Of a stretch of 64,000 nt of DNA, positions 25,142 to 33,373 are shown piece by piece. The notes under the pieces were generated by a model. The model saw only the letters and a list, made by a program, of their open reading frames with translations. It did not search any database and had not been told where the DNA came from. The stretch lies in contig DATMPC010000049.1 of NCBI GenBank assembly GCA_035567895.1, positions 62,001 to 126,000 on the forward strand, read 5' to 3'. Origin of the DNA: Terriglobales bacterium. Lineage in GTDB: Bacteria; Acidobacteriota; Terriglobia; Terriglobales; Acidobacteriaceae. The stretch's first letter is position 1; every line of letters starts with the position of its first letter. The translations under genes were made by a program, and so were the position numbers.

Positions 25142-25325
25142 TCCTGTTGTTCTTTTGAATCCTCCGCTTTATGCGGCTAAATGGTTTGTTGATAAAGGCC
25201 TACGGAGAAATCCACAGAATTCCCTGTTAATTCGCTGGTTTTGAACGAAATTTGCATTTTTTGGGCAGAATTCGTGGATTTTAAGATCGAATTCGAGCGA
25301 TCCCCTGTTATTTTCCCTATTGTTG
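25142..25325. repeat. Dispersed 184-bp repeat, copy 1
   Basis: This stretch aligns with 49046-49229 over its full 184 bases with no net gap. The best-conserved part is 25205-25325; shared blocks include GGAGAAATCCACAGAA, CTGGTTTTGA and TTGGGCAGAATTCG. It is more AT-rich than the surrounding genes and contains several CCCTGTTA-like units. The open frame on the minus strand (25169-25381) is probably incidental. It fills the 297-base gap between khpA and rimM. Confidence 0.82.
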
Positions 25326-25392
25326 CCTTCGGCTGGATCTTTCCTAATCTTTGAGGAGCCGGCGAAACCCCTTCGAGTCAAACCGTCTGTCC

Positions 25393-25959
25393 GTGTCCGA
25401 AGAGTTCATCATCATTGCCCGCATCGTCAGGCCGCAAGGCCGCCATGGTGAGGTGCTGGCCGAAATTTTGACCGATTTTCCGGAGAAGTTCGCCGAGCGC
25501 AAAGAGCTTTGGCTTGGCCCGGAGAATGACGCTAAGCGCCGCGAATACCGTCTCGCGAATCACTGGTTTCACAAGGGCCGCGTGGTCCTAAAATTTGCTG
25601 GCGTAGACTCCATCTCCGACGCCGAGCTGCTGGCCGGATACTTGGTTCAGCTCCCGATTGAGAAGCGCGCTGAACTGAACGCTGGGATGGTTTACGTTAG
25701 GGATTTGGTCGGCAGTGTTTTGCTAGACGTCTCGGACGGTCGCCAGAGCGAAATCGGTCAGATTGAGGATGTTCGGCAAGGTGTCGGGGCTGCACCGTTG
25801 CTGGTGGTGCGCAGGCGGGGCGATGAATACGAAATTCCCTTTGCCGAGGAGTATGTCGTCCGCTTGGATGCTTCCCGAAAAGTTCTCGAGATGAACCTTC
25901 CCGCCGGTCTGCTCGACGTGAATGCGCCTTTGTCAGAGAAAGTGAGGAAGCGGAAGTAG
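25393..25959 (+). CDS. rimM: 16S rRNA processing protein RimM
   Basis: A 188-residue ribosome-maturation factor that assists assembly of the 30S head and binds S19. The N-terminal domain is recognisable by IIIARIVRPQGRHGEVLAEILTDFP (split here by eye) and the PRC-barrel half by VYVRDLVGSVLLD and EIPFAEEYV. GTG 25393 is preferred; a TTG at 25351 in frame would add 14 residues. A GAGGAG ribosome-site-like sequence lies between them and the choice is not certain. Confidence 0.9.
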   Translation: MSEEFIIIARIVRPQGRHGEVLAEILTDFPEKFAERKELWLGPENDAKRREYRLANHWFHKGRVVLKFAGVDSISDAELLAGYLVQLPIEKRAELNAGMVYVRDLVGSVLLDVSDGRQSEIGQIEDVRQGVGAAPLLVVRRRGDEYEIPFAEEYVVRLDASRKVLEMNLPAGLLDVNAPLSEKVRKRK

Positions 25960-26019
25960 GCGATTCGCCTTTGTCGCCTGAGTTTCTGCGAAAATCATCA
26001 AACGGCACTCACTCCTGCG

Positions 26020-26829
26020 ATGCGCTTCGACATCATCACCATCTTTCCTGACTTCTTTCGCGGCCCGCTTGATTACGGGGTGCTGCGGCGGGCGCGTGAA
26101 CAGAAGCTGGTGGAAGTGAATATCCACGATCTCCGCGCCTTCACTCACGATCGCCATCAGACGGTCGATGATCGTCCTTTCGGAGGGGGCGAGGGCATGG
26201 TGCTGAAGCCGCAGCCGATTTTCGAGTGCGTTGAGTCATTGCGCGTGGATTCGCGGGAGAAGAGGTTACAAGCGGAAGTAAGGGAATCGGTAATTCTGCT
26301 ATCGGCCCAGGGACAACTCTTTCATCAACGCGAGGCAGAGGAACTGGCCAAATTAGATCGCATAGTTCTCATCTGTGGGCGATATGAAGGAGTCGATGAG
26401 CGCGTGAACGAGCACCTTGCCGACCGGGAGATTTCGGTCGGTGATTTTGTGCTAAGTGGGGGCGAACTGGGTGCAGCGATTATCGTCGACACCATAACGC
26501 GGCTGATTCCCGGGGTTCTCGGCAATGAGGCATCGGCGCACCAGGAGAGCTTTAGTTCGAGTGTGCACGCGTCTCAGGATGGCCTGCCGGACTCTACGTG
26601 TGCCTCTGGCGGACTCCTCGACTATCCACATTACACACGTCCCGCCGACTTTAGCGGATGGCTAGTTCCCGATGTACTTTCCTCGGGAAATCACGACGAG
26701 ATTCGCCGTTGGCGTCGACGCAAGGCCTTGGAGAAAACGCTGCGAAACCGCCCTGAGCTTTTGAAATCGGAATTGCTTACCGAGGAAGATCGTCGAATCG
26801 TCGCGGATTTGCAACGGGCACGGCCATAG
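26020..26829 (+). CDS. trmD: tRNA (guanine-37-N1)-methyltransferase TrmD
   Basis: Methylates G37 in tRNAs to prevent frameshifting. The 269-residue SPOUT enzyme shows MRFDIITIFPDFF, DRPFGGGEGMVLKPQPI, the trefoil-knot LICGRYEGVDERV and ISVGDFVLSGGELGA, then ITRLIPGVLGNEASAH. Two oddities follow. The position of the catalytic Asp of E. coli-type enzymes (motif EDSF) reads QESF here, so Glu replaces Asp. About 17 extra residues (VHASQDGLPDSTCAS region) then precede GLLDYPHYTRP in the interdomain linker. Confidence 0.95.
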   Translation: MRFDIITIFPDFFRGPLDYGVLRRAREQKLVEVNIHDLRAFTHDRHQTVDDRPFGGGEGMVLKPQPIFECVESLRVDSREKRLQAEVRESVILLSAQGQLFHQREAEELAKLDRIVLICGRYEGVDERVNEHLADREISVGDFVLSGGELGAAIIVDTITRLIPGVLGNEASAHQESFSSSVHASQDGLPDSTCASGGLLDYPHYTRPADFSGWLVPDVLSSGNHDEIRRWRRRKALEKTLRNRPELLKSELLTEEDRRIVADLQRARP

Positions 26830-26876
26830 AGCTGACTCAAGAGCTCCCGATGCGGTACAATCGATGTTTGTCTACA

Positions 26877-26896
26877 GGGTGCTAAGCGCCCTTAGA
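26877..26896 (+). promoter_or_regulatory. Hairpin in the rplS leader
   Basis: A 7-bp stem (AGGGTGC with GCGCCCT, one G-U pair) and TAA loop lies about 110 bases before the rplS ATG. The sequence TACAAT at 26855 just upstream could be a -10 element. It may be an attenuator or protein-binding leader; this is weakly supported. Confidence 0.35.
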
Positions 26897-27002
26897 CCTC
26901 ATGCAACGCCCCAAGATTCACCTGCCAGGCGTAGCGAATCGTAGAAATTCCGAGCGTAGCCCGGCAGCGGTCGGTGCGACGTATGTGCGAAAGGAACTCA
27001 TT

Positions 27003-27353
27003 ATGTCGATTTCACCGATCATGGCTAAGGTTGCGGAGAAGCTGCAGCGTAAGGACATCCCGCAGGTCTCTCCAGGCGACACTGTTCGCGTTCAAGTAAG
27101 GATTAAGGAAGGCGACAAAGAGCGTCTGCAGGCCTTCGAGGGCGTCGTCATTGCGAAGAAGGGCGGTCCTCAGGCCAGCCTCACGGTTCGCAAGATCAGC
27201 TTTGGTCAGGGTGTGGAACGCATCTTCCCGCTAAACTCCAAAGTCATCGACAAGATTGAGCACGTTCGCAGCAGCCGCGTTCGTCGCGCGAAGCTGTTTT
27301 ATCTTCGCGGGCTTAAGGGCAAGTCGGCTCGACTGCGCGAGGTTGAGAGCTAG
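27003..27353 (+). CDS. rplS: Ribosomal protein L19
   Basis: A 116-residue 50S protein at the subunit interface. It contains the expected [45 protein letters not shown] and [22 protein letters not shown] 27003 with an AAAGGA ribosome site is chosen; the frame is open upstream to 26901, but that part is not L19. Confidence 0.96.
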   Translation: MSISPIMAKVAEKLQRKDIPQVSPGDTVRVQVRIKEGDKERLQAFEGVVIAKKGGPQASLTVRKISFGQGVERIFPLNSKVIDKIEHVRSSRVRRAKLFYLRGLKGKSARLREVES

Positions 27354-27488
27354 AAGCTTCTTTCCCTCTTTTCCACCGCTCCCTCCACATCAAACACTGC
27401 TACTATCGCCGCAGTGGCGGTCAAGAAACCATCCAAGCGGGCGAGGAAGTATCTGAAGCTGCTCAAGCCGGGAGAAGAGCAGCGCTCG

Positions 27489-28244
27489 ATGTCCACGTTA
27501 AAGCTGCGTCTGCTCAAGAAACTGAAGTGCACTTCGAAGTATGAAAAGCTTGCTTGGGCGGATGGTGCACAGCTCGTCGCCGGAGTAGACGAGGTCGGGC
27601 GCGGAGCGCTTTTTGGGCCCGTTGTTGCGGCCGCAGTAATTCTGAAACCGGATTACCGTATTCGCGGCCTGCGCGATTCCAAGTTGTTGCTTCCGGAAGT
27701 GCGTGAGGTTCTGGCGGAGCGGATTCGCGAGCATTGCATCGGTTATTCCATCGCGTCGGTCGACGCCGCACGCATTGACGAAATCAACATCTACTGGGCT
27801 TCGCTCGAAGCCCTCGCGTTAGCAGTGAAGAGTCTCCAGCCCGTACCAGACCACGTCCTCGTCGACGCTCTCAAAATCAACATAGAGCAAAAGCAGACGA
27901 AAATCATTCATGGCGATGCACTGAGTTGTTCGATTGCGGCAGCGTCGATCATTGCCAAAGTGGAACGTGATCGCTGGATGCGGGACTTCGACGGGCAATA
28001 TCCGCTGTACGGCCTCGCTTCCAACAAGGGCTACAGCACTCCCAAGCACAAGGCGATCCTGCGCGAGCATGGACCATCGCCACTGCATCGACAATCGTTC
28101 GCACCGGTGTGGATGGCTCAGGCAGAACAAACGCCCGATCTGTTCGCGGAAATTCAGGAAGAAGTGGAAGAGCCAGCTCTGGATGAATCGATGCTTGAAG
28201 ACCCGGCCTTGATGGACTCCGCTTCGGTGTTGCTACCGTCCTGA
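27489..28244 (+). CDS. rnhB: Ribonuclease HII
   Basis: Removes ribonucleotides and RNA from RNA-DNA hybrids. The catalytic core includes GVDEVGRGALFGPVVAAAV, LRDSKLL, the third acidic site in HVLVDALKI and ASIIAKVERDRWM with YGLASNKGYST. ATG 27489, preceded by GGGAGAAG, gives 251 residues. A GTG at 27414 would add a Lys-rich 25-residue extension and cannot be excluded. The C-terminus (from about residue 210) is an acidic tail beyond the usual end of the enzyme. Confidence 0.93.
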   Translation: MSTLKLRLLKKLKCTSKYEKLAWADGAQLVAGVDEVGRGALFGPVVAAAVILKPDYRIRGLRDSKLLLPEVREVLAERIREHCIGYSIASVDAARIDEINIYWASLEALALAVKSLQPVPDHVLVDALKINIEQKQTKIIHGDALSCSIAAASIIAKVERDRWMRDFDGQYPLYGLASNKGYSTPKHKAILREHGPSPLHRQSFAPVWMAQAEQTPDLFAEIQEEVEEPALDESMLEDPALMDSASVLLPS

Positions 28245-28261
28245 ATACGTAGAGGATCGTC

Positions 28262-28894
28262 TTACAGAAATTCCAGATGAAACTTAGTCAGTCGTGCGCC
28301 ACTGCTGTCTGTCACCAGCAGTACGATGCGATCATCTGGTCGGACATCTTCAACCTTGAAGGTTGAACGATAAACGCGTTCATCGGAAGGCTCGTCCGCC
28401 GGAACGCCTATCATCCAGGTTTTCACAGGCTCCAGCTGTCGCATTTCCATTCCGCGAAAGACTTGCAGCTGGAAATGCATGTCCAGCAAGAAGTCGTTCA
28501 GGGTCTTCGTGCAATCAGTGGGCATCGGATTGGAGTCACCGAACTTGTCGCGCGTTCCCACAGTCACGCGAAATGTGATGGACTTCGGCAGTAACCGTAC
28601 CGGCCTAGCTGAAGAATCCAGGAGTACGACTTTGTTCCCTCGTTCTGTCAAAGTCCAGCCTTCAAACTCTGGTACTTCCGCCGATGCCAATATCTGGACC
28701 CCGAGCCGAGCCGGGTGCAGCAGGAGGGCGTCGTAGCCCAAGGGAATGCGAGAGTGCAAATGCCACGCTCCGCCAGCTAGCAGCGTGGAGCCACGGTTCG
28801 ATTGCGCACCTAGCGGAATGATCGCCAGCGAGAAGAAAATCAGAACAGTTCCGACGCCAAGGGGCGACGAGGCTTTGAACCAGTGGGGTTGCAT
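28262..28894 (-). CDS. Hypothetical secreted protein
   Basis: A 210-residue protein with a hydrophobic segment at residues 13-31 ending in PLGAQS, which reads as a signal peptide or membrane anchor. The mature part is predicted beta-rich with no recognised catalytic motif; segments such as KVVLLDSSARPVRLLPKSI and RIVLLVTDSSGARL suggest beta strands. It is convergent with rnhB, 17 bases away. I do not recognise a family. Confidence 0.68.
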   Translation of the reverse strand: MQPHWFKASSPLGVGTVLIFFSLAIIPLGAQSNRGSTLLAGGAWHLHSRIPLGYDALLLHPARLGVQILASAEVPEFEGWTLTERGNKVVLLDSSARPVRLLPKSITFRVTVGTRDKFGDSNPMPTDCTKTLNDFLLDMHFQLQVFRGMEMRQLEPVKTWMIGVPADEPSDERVYRSTFKVEDVRPDDRIVLLVTDSSGARLTKFHLEFL

Positions 28895-29037
28895 GCTGTG
28901 AACCAGAAGCGTCTCAGCTTCTGCCCACTCTTAGATGTCACTTTGAGCGTGGGAAGATGCAGCGACAGGTATGCAGCCGCAGCTCTGGGCAGCAGTTTCC
29001 AGTTACATGCGTTTCCCATCTAAGCAGTGAAGGGCGC

Positions 29038-29352
29038 ATGACACGTAAGCTCAAAGCTGAGGATCCGTTGTTACCGTTCGAGGCGGAGGAATCGACTCCA
29101 CTCGATCTATACGTACCCACCCGCCGGAATATTCTGGCAATGATGGTGGAAAGTGGTAAAGTTCCTGAGGAAAGTGAGCCAGACATGCACGGCGAAGCCA
29201 TACAGGATGATCATGCAGTAGCAGCCAGCCTTCCGGTCGAATACTCGGCCATCGAGGAAGACGGGCATATGGACCACCACCGGAAGCCCATCATTTCCGT
29301 CCACGGCAAGGACGTGGATGAGCATGAACTCGATCACAAGAGCGCTGCCTGA
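29038..29352 (+). CDS. Hypothetical small acidic protein
   Basis: A 104-residue protein starting MTRKLKAEDPLLPFE, with AGTGAAGGG as ribosome site nine bases ahead. It is rich in Glu, Asp and His (VHGKDVDEHELDHK near the end) and has no membrane segment. An extra 27 codons are open upstream but lack a start signal. The function is unknown. It is convergent with the M56 gene. Confidence 0.58.
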   Translation: MTRKLKAEDPLLPFEAEESTPLDLYVPTRRNILAMMVESGKVPEESEPDMHGEAIQDDHAVAASLPVEYSAIEEDGHMDHHRKPIISVHGKDVDEHELDHKSAA

Positions 29353-29371
29353 TCTTCCACCTAAATTTTCG

Positions 29372-32074
29372 TTAGATAATTTCTCGTTTCGTGGCCGCCG
29401 CCAGCGTGCGGTTGCGTTCATACTCCGTCCCGATCGAATTAGCGGCTTTGATGTACGCCTCTCTTACGGATCCTTTCAACTCGTATCGCTTTGCAGCTTC
29501 GGTGAGGACTCGAGCCTTTTCGTAATCAGTCCCCATCTTCTGCGTTTCAGCGATAATCCGTGCTACTGACTCCGCACCGAGCTTGTGTTGCTGCATCAGT
29601 GCAAGCATGTCTCGCGAGCGCTCGTAGTCTGTGCCGATCGAGTCTACAAGAGTGAGATACGTCCCGATTTGCTTCTCATCGAAGCTGTTCGACGCACTTA
29701 GGGCCAGAAGGACGCGAGACTTCTCGTAGTCAGTCCCGATCGAAGAGGCTGACTTCAGAATCTGAGTTACTGCTGCCGCAGTCAGTTTGTTATGTTCCAT
29801 CAGGGCCATCAGGCTGCGCGAATGTTCGTAATCTGTGCTTATGGAACTGGCGAGATCGAGGTAAGTAGAGATTTCGCTTTCGTCGAACGAACTCAGGCTC
29901 GCGAGAGTTGTGAGAATGCGTGACTTCTCATAATCAGTGTGAATCGTCTTTGCCGATTCCAGCGTAGCGCGCACAAGTTGGGGCGACAGCTTTGGCCGCT
30001 TTAGCAACTGGATGAGTACGCGAGAGTGCTCGTAGTCTGTGCGCAGCTTGCTCGCGCCATTGAGGAAAGCAACACGCTGGGCTTCCTCATTCAAATCGTA
30101 CTTTTCGGCGATCGTCAGCAGAACCTGAGCCAGACTGTAATCAGTCGAGATTTCATTTCGAGCCTGATCAAGCGCCTTCACCAGCAAAGGCGCCGGCAAC
30201 GTGGCGTTCTCGAACAATGTTTTGAAATACACCTGGCGAACATAATCGGCTTTCAGATTCGAGATTTCGGTCAAGACAGCTTGCGGACCGCCCTCTGCAA
30301 GCAGGGCAGGGACACGCGTGCTTGCAGCGAAGCCCGTGACTCTCTCCAGCTCCCGGAGAAAGTTTCCGAACCAGGTGCGAGCGGCAGAATCAAATTCCTG
30401 CTGCGTGCCATTGACCTTGTAAACAAACGCGAGCTGTCCATTCGCCGAGGGATCAATGCGCAGACGCCGCCAAGTGTCGCCGATCCGTTCGTTGACTTCG
30501 AAGTATCCTCCCGGGGAGATGCTCTCGATTCCCGTGGCTTCGGCGTTGAAGCGAACTATGCCACTAGAGCGCGCGTCGACCGTGCACGGACCTCCCGACC
30601 AGGAAGCAGACCAATTACGACGACCATCGTCTTCAGTGTGACTGCTGATGTTGGTATGCTGTGCATTCTTGCCACCAAAGCAAACAAAGGGCGCAGGATT
30701 CGAAGTTGAGTCCTGATGGTCGCTATTGTTGTGGTACTCGAAACTTACGGAAGACCCAGCGGCCGAGATGGGTTCGTTCGGCTCAGCTGGCGCAAGCGCG
30801 GGCTCTGGTGGCGAAGAAGGTTCAGATGGGGGTGCCGGCTCCTGCCGGCTGCTGCCCACAATTGCGGGCTTCGTGGCCTCTGGAGCGGGCGCCGGAGAGG
30901 ACGTGCGGCTTACAGGAGCGGTAGGGGCAGGACGCTCTTGCAGTCTTGCCGCAGCTAATGGAAGCGCAAACGCAAACAGCGCAAGACTCACGACAGCAGC
31001 CATGCCCCGTGTCAGAGTACCGTGCCTGACGCTGGGATTCAGCAGCGCCAATACTCGTCCTTCCAGTTGCGAGCGGCGTGCCATAGCAAGCGCGGCAGCC
31101 GGTTGCGGACGCCGTAATGTAGAGACAATCTCTACTAACTCGTGCGCATAATCAGAGGCAGGTGTGCCAAACGCAAGCACGTAGTCGTCGCACGCACGCT
31201 CGCGCTCCGCACGCATCGCGCGAGCGGCGATCCAGACCAATGGGTGAAACCAATACAAAGCTGACGCGACTCCGGCGATCAGTTGCGTGAACGCGTCCAG
31301 CCGCTTCACGTGTGCCAGTTCGTGACAAAGCACCGCCCGGCGTCTGGTTTCGCTCCACTCACCGCTCTGCGGAGAGAGGATGATCTTTGGGTTGAAGATG
31401 CCGGCGGCGATAGGCACATCGAGCTCGTGGCTGGCGAGGAGTACGACTTCACGATGGATGCCCAGATCTCGACACAGCCAGCGAAGACGAGAGCCCAAGG
31501 TGATCGCCTCTACAGGCATAGAGCGCCTGACTAACGCGTGTAAGCGCAGAGAGAGCCAAATCATTCGAAGCAGAAAGAGTGTCGAGCCGAAGATCCAGGC
31601 AGCAACCAGAGCTCCGCTCCAGTTCAGCGTCGATAGGCGTGTCATCCCTTGCCCCAATGGGGAAGAAGATTCAGGCGCACGTTGCGCGGATGTGACAGGT
31701 TCTTCAGTGGCTGCGGAACGAGGAATCGTTACCTCTGGCGAAGGCGCAATTACACCGCCGACGTTAGGCGACTTCCGCATGCTTCGCGCGCGTGGAGCAT
31801 TCATTTGCAGCGTAGCTGCCGGACTGCTTTGCACTTGGCCTGTAGTGGTGGGAAGCACGGCCAGTCGCAGCGAGGGCAACAGTAAGGCTGCTCCAGGCAG
31901 CAGAAGCAGGCTCGTCATGGCAGCGGAGTGCAACAAATGGCGCAGCGCAGCGGAGCGATTCCGCAAAAGTTGAGCGACCGCTGTAGTGACGAGAAGTAGG
32001 ATCGTGCCTTTCACAACGATGGCGAACAACCACGGTGCAGAATGCGCCAGCGCCTGGGTGATGTTCGAGATCAT
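29372..32074 (-). CDS. M56-family (BlaR1-like) membrane metallopeptidase with C-terminal TDYE repeats
   Basis: A 900-residue protein. Residues 1-60 contain two membrane helices, another lies near residue 155, and the gluzincin motif HELAH in AVLCHELAHVKRLD is near residue 252 with the second Glu in RAMRAERERACDDYVL, as in BlaR1/MecR1. A fourth helix near 365 precedes a Pro/Ala-rich linker. The C-terminal third has nine T/S-D-Y-E type repeats (for example STDYEHSRSL, GTDYEKSRVL) spaced about 35 residues, like a helical-repeat domain. Paired with the BlaI repressor next to it, it likely signals envelope stress by cleaving the repressor. The ligand is unknown. Confidence 0.88.
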   Translation of the reverse strand: MISNITQALAHSAPWLFAIVVKGTILLLVTTAVAQLLRNRSAALRHLLHSAAMTSLLLLPGAALLLPSLRLAVLPTTTGQVQSSPAATLQMNAPRARSMRKSPNVGGVIAPSPEVTIPRSAATEEPVTSAQRAPESSSPLGQGMTRLSTLNWSGALVAAWIFGSTLFLLRMIWLSLRLHALVRRSMPVEAITLGSRLRWLCRDLGIHREVVLLASHELDVPIAAGIFNPKIILSPQSGEWSETRRRAVLCHELAHVKRLDAFTQLIAGVASALYWFHPLVWIAARAMRAERERACDDYVLAFGTPASDYAHELVEIVSTLRRPQPAAALAMARRSQLEGRVLALLNPSVRHGTLTRGMAAVVSLALFAFALPLAAARLQERPAPTAPVSRTSSPAPAPEATKPAIVGSSRQEPAPPSEPSSPPEPALAPAEPNEPISAAGSSVSFEYHNNSDHQDSTSNPAPFVCFGGKNAQHTNISSHTEDDGRRNWSASWSGGPCTVDARSSGIVRFNAEATGIESISPGGYFEVNERIGDTWRRLRIDPSANGQLAFVYKVNGTQQEFDSAARTWFGNFLRELERVTGFAASTRVPALLAEGGPQAVLTEISNLKADYVRQVYFKTLFENATLPAPLLVKALDQARNEISTDYSLAQVLLTIAEKYDLNEEAQRVAFLNGASKLRTDYEHSRVLIQLLKRPKLSPQLVRATLESAKTIHTDYEKSRILTTLASLSSFDESEISTYLDLASSISTDYEHSRSLMALMEHNKLTAAAVTQILKSASSIGTDYEKSRVLLALSASNSFDEKQIGTYLTLVDSIGTDYERSRDMLALMQQHKLGAESVARIIAETQKMGTDYEKARVLTEAAKRYELKGSVREAYIKAANSIGTEYERNRTLAAATKREII

Positions 32075-32463
32075 TAGCGTCCCTCCTGCTTAGCCTTCTG
32101 GATGGCCGAGAGCAAGCGCAGCCGTTCCTTTTCCGCTAGTCCCGTATTGGGCAGCTCTATCAGAGCGGCCGCTGCTTCGGTGGCAGAGCCGCCGAAAAAT
32201 GTTCTTACTAAGTGCTCGAGCGCGGAAGTCCGCGCCTTCTGGCGATCGGTGGTCGGTGTATAGACGTATTTAAGACCGTTCTGTTCGTGCCGGAGATAGC
32301 CTTTATCTTCGAGAAATCCGAGCATCGCGCGTACCGCGGAGTAGCTCGGAGGATCGGGCAGCTCTGACTGCACCTGAGTCACGGAAGCCCGACCGAGCTT
32401 GAATACGATGTCCATGATCTGCCGCTCCCGCCGTCCTAGTTGCCACTGTGCATTTTTCGTCAT
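32074..32463 (-). CDS. BlaI/MecI/CopY-family repressor
   Basis: A 129-residue winged-helix repressor, starting MTKNAQWQLGRRERQIMDIV, with VTQVQSELPDPPSYSAVRAML as recognition region and YLRHEQNGLKYVYTP as wing. The C-terminal part should dimerise and is where M56 proteases cut such repressors. Its stop overlaps the M56 start in TAATG, indicating coupling. The operator pair directly upstream suggests autoregulation. Confidence 0.93.
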   Translation of the reverse strand: MTKNAQWQLGRRERQIMDIVFKLGRASVTQVQSELPDPPSYSAVRAMLGFLEDKGYLRHEQNGLKYVYTPTTDRQKARTSALEHLVRTFFGGSATEAAAALIELPNTGLAEKERLRLLSAIQKAKQEGR

Positions 32464-32478
32464 TAGGGCTCCGCGTTA

Positions 32479-32512
32479 TGCTAGTGTACTAGCACATGCT
32501 AGCCTATTAGCA
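32479..32512. promoter_or_regulatory. Double operator of the BlaI-type repressor
   Basis: Two related dyads are spaced 18 bases apart, 15 bases before the repressor start. TGCTAGTGTACTAGCA (32479-32494) has perfect 7-bp arms, and TGCTAGCCTATTAGCA (32497-32512) is a weaker version. The form resembles known BlaI/MecI operators (TACTA...TAGTA type dyads). Binding by the adjacent repressor is inferred. Confidence 0.75.
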
Positions 32513-32571
32513 CTTATTGTCAAGAGAGAAATACGGGCGGAGTGGGCATCCAAGCGGCCGAGGGAGGAAAG

Positions 32572-33261
32572 CTAGATTTTTTCAGAAGGGGAAATTGTGA
32601 GGGGAACTTTCCTGGAGCGCGAACCGGTTAGCGTAGTCTGCAAACTGTCCTGTTCCGTTTCGCAGCAAATGCCGTTCAACCACAATTCCGCCATGGTCTG
32701 GGCGACCTCTTCAACGTCGTAACTCTGGTACTTGCCGCCCCCGAACAGTTCCTGAACCAGATAATGATGAAAGACCATGCCTACAAATCCACGCGCCGCG
32801 AGCACGGGATCCACTTTCCGGAATTTGCCATCCTCGATTTGCCGGCGAATGTACGCAGCCAACAGCTCGTACCACTCGCTCATATGTGTCTTGAAAAAGC
32901 GCTGCGATAGCCGATGGTTCTCCAGTGCGCTGAAGAGCAGCAGGCGGCTCTTGGCAGGATCCTGCAGATTTCGATTCAGAACGTAACGCGCGATGGCGGT
33001 AAAGATCTCTCGCGGTTCGACGTCTTGCTGGAGTCTCTCTTCGAGACGCTTTTTAACTTCGTCGGGAGAACACTTCGCGCTAAGCACTTCCCAGTACAGA
33101 TCGTCCTTGGTGGCGAAATGCCGGAAGACCATCGCCTCAGTAATGCCCGCTCCATCCGCGATCTGACGCGTGGTCACGCCATCAAACCCATGGCGCCCGA
33201 AGAGTTCGGTCGCGACTTCTAATATCTGCTTTCTGCGGTCTGATGATGTGAGCCGGGGCAT
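32572..33261 (-). CDS. TetR-family transcriptional regulator
   Basis: A helix-turn-helix repressor. Its N-terminus, after MPRLTSSDRRKQILEVATEL, reads FGRHGFDGVTTRQIADGAG and ITEAMVFRHFATKDDLYWEV, the classic TetR recognition helix. Residues 60-200 form the ligand/dimer domain. ATG 33261 is chosen; an ATG at 33279 would add six hydrophobic residues. The C-terminal 30 residues are basic and Ser-rich. The gene is divergent from the dienelactone hydrolase gene, a likely target. Confidence 0.9.
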   Translation of the reverse strand: MPRLTSSDRRKQILEVATELFGRHGFDGVTTRQIADGAGITEAMVFRHFATKDDLYWEVLSAKCSPDEVKKRLEERLQQDVEPREIFTAIARYVLNRNLQDPAKSRLLLFSALENHRLSQRFFKTHMSEWYELLAAYIRRQIEDGKFRKVDPVLAARGFVGMVFHHYLVQELFGGGKYQSYDVEEVAQTMAELWLNGICCETEQDSLQTTLTGSRSRKVPLTISPSEKI

Positions 33262-33373
33262 GAGAAGTAATATTCCCATTGTAAGTCAGTTGCGGGCTAC
33301 GGGTGCACAACCCGGGTCTGTGCGAGTATAGTTTTCGATTGCTGCAGACCATATTCTGAGGGTGACAAACGAC

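Noticed and set aside
25169-25381. Minus-strand frame within the 184-bp repeat, similar to one at 49016-49270
   Set aside because: The similarity is explained by the DNA repeat. There is no ribosome site, and the two frames differ in length and ends.
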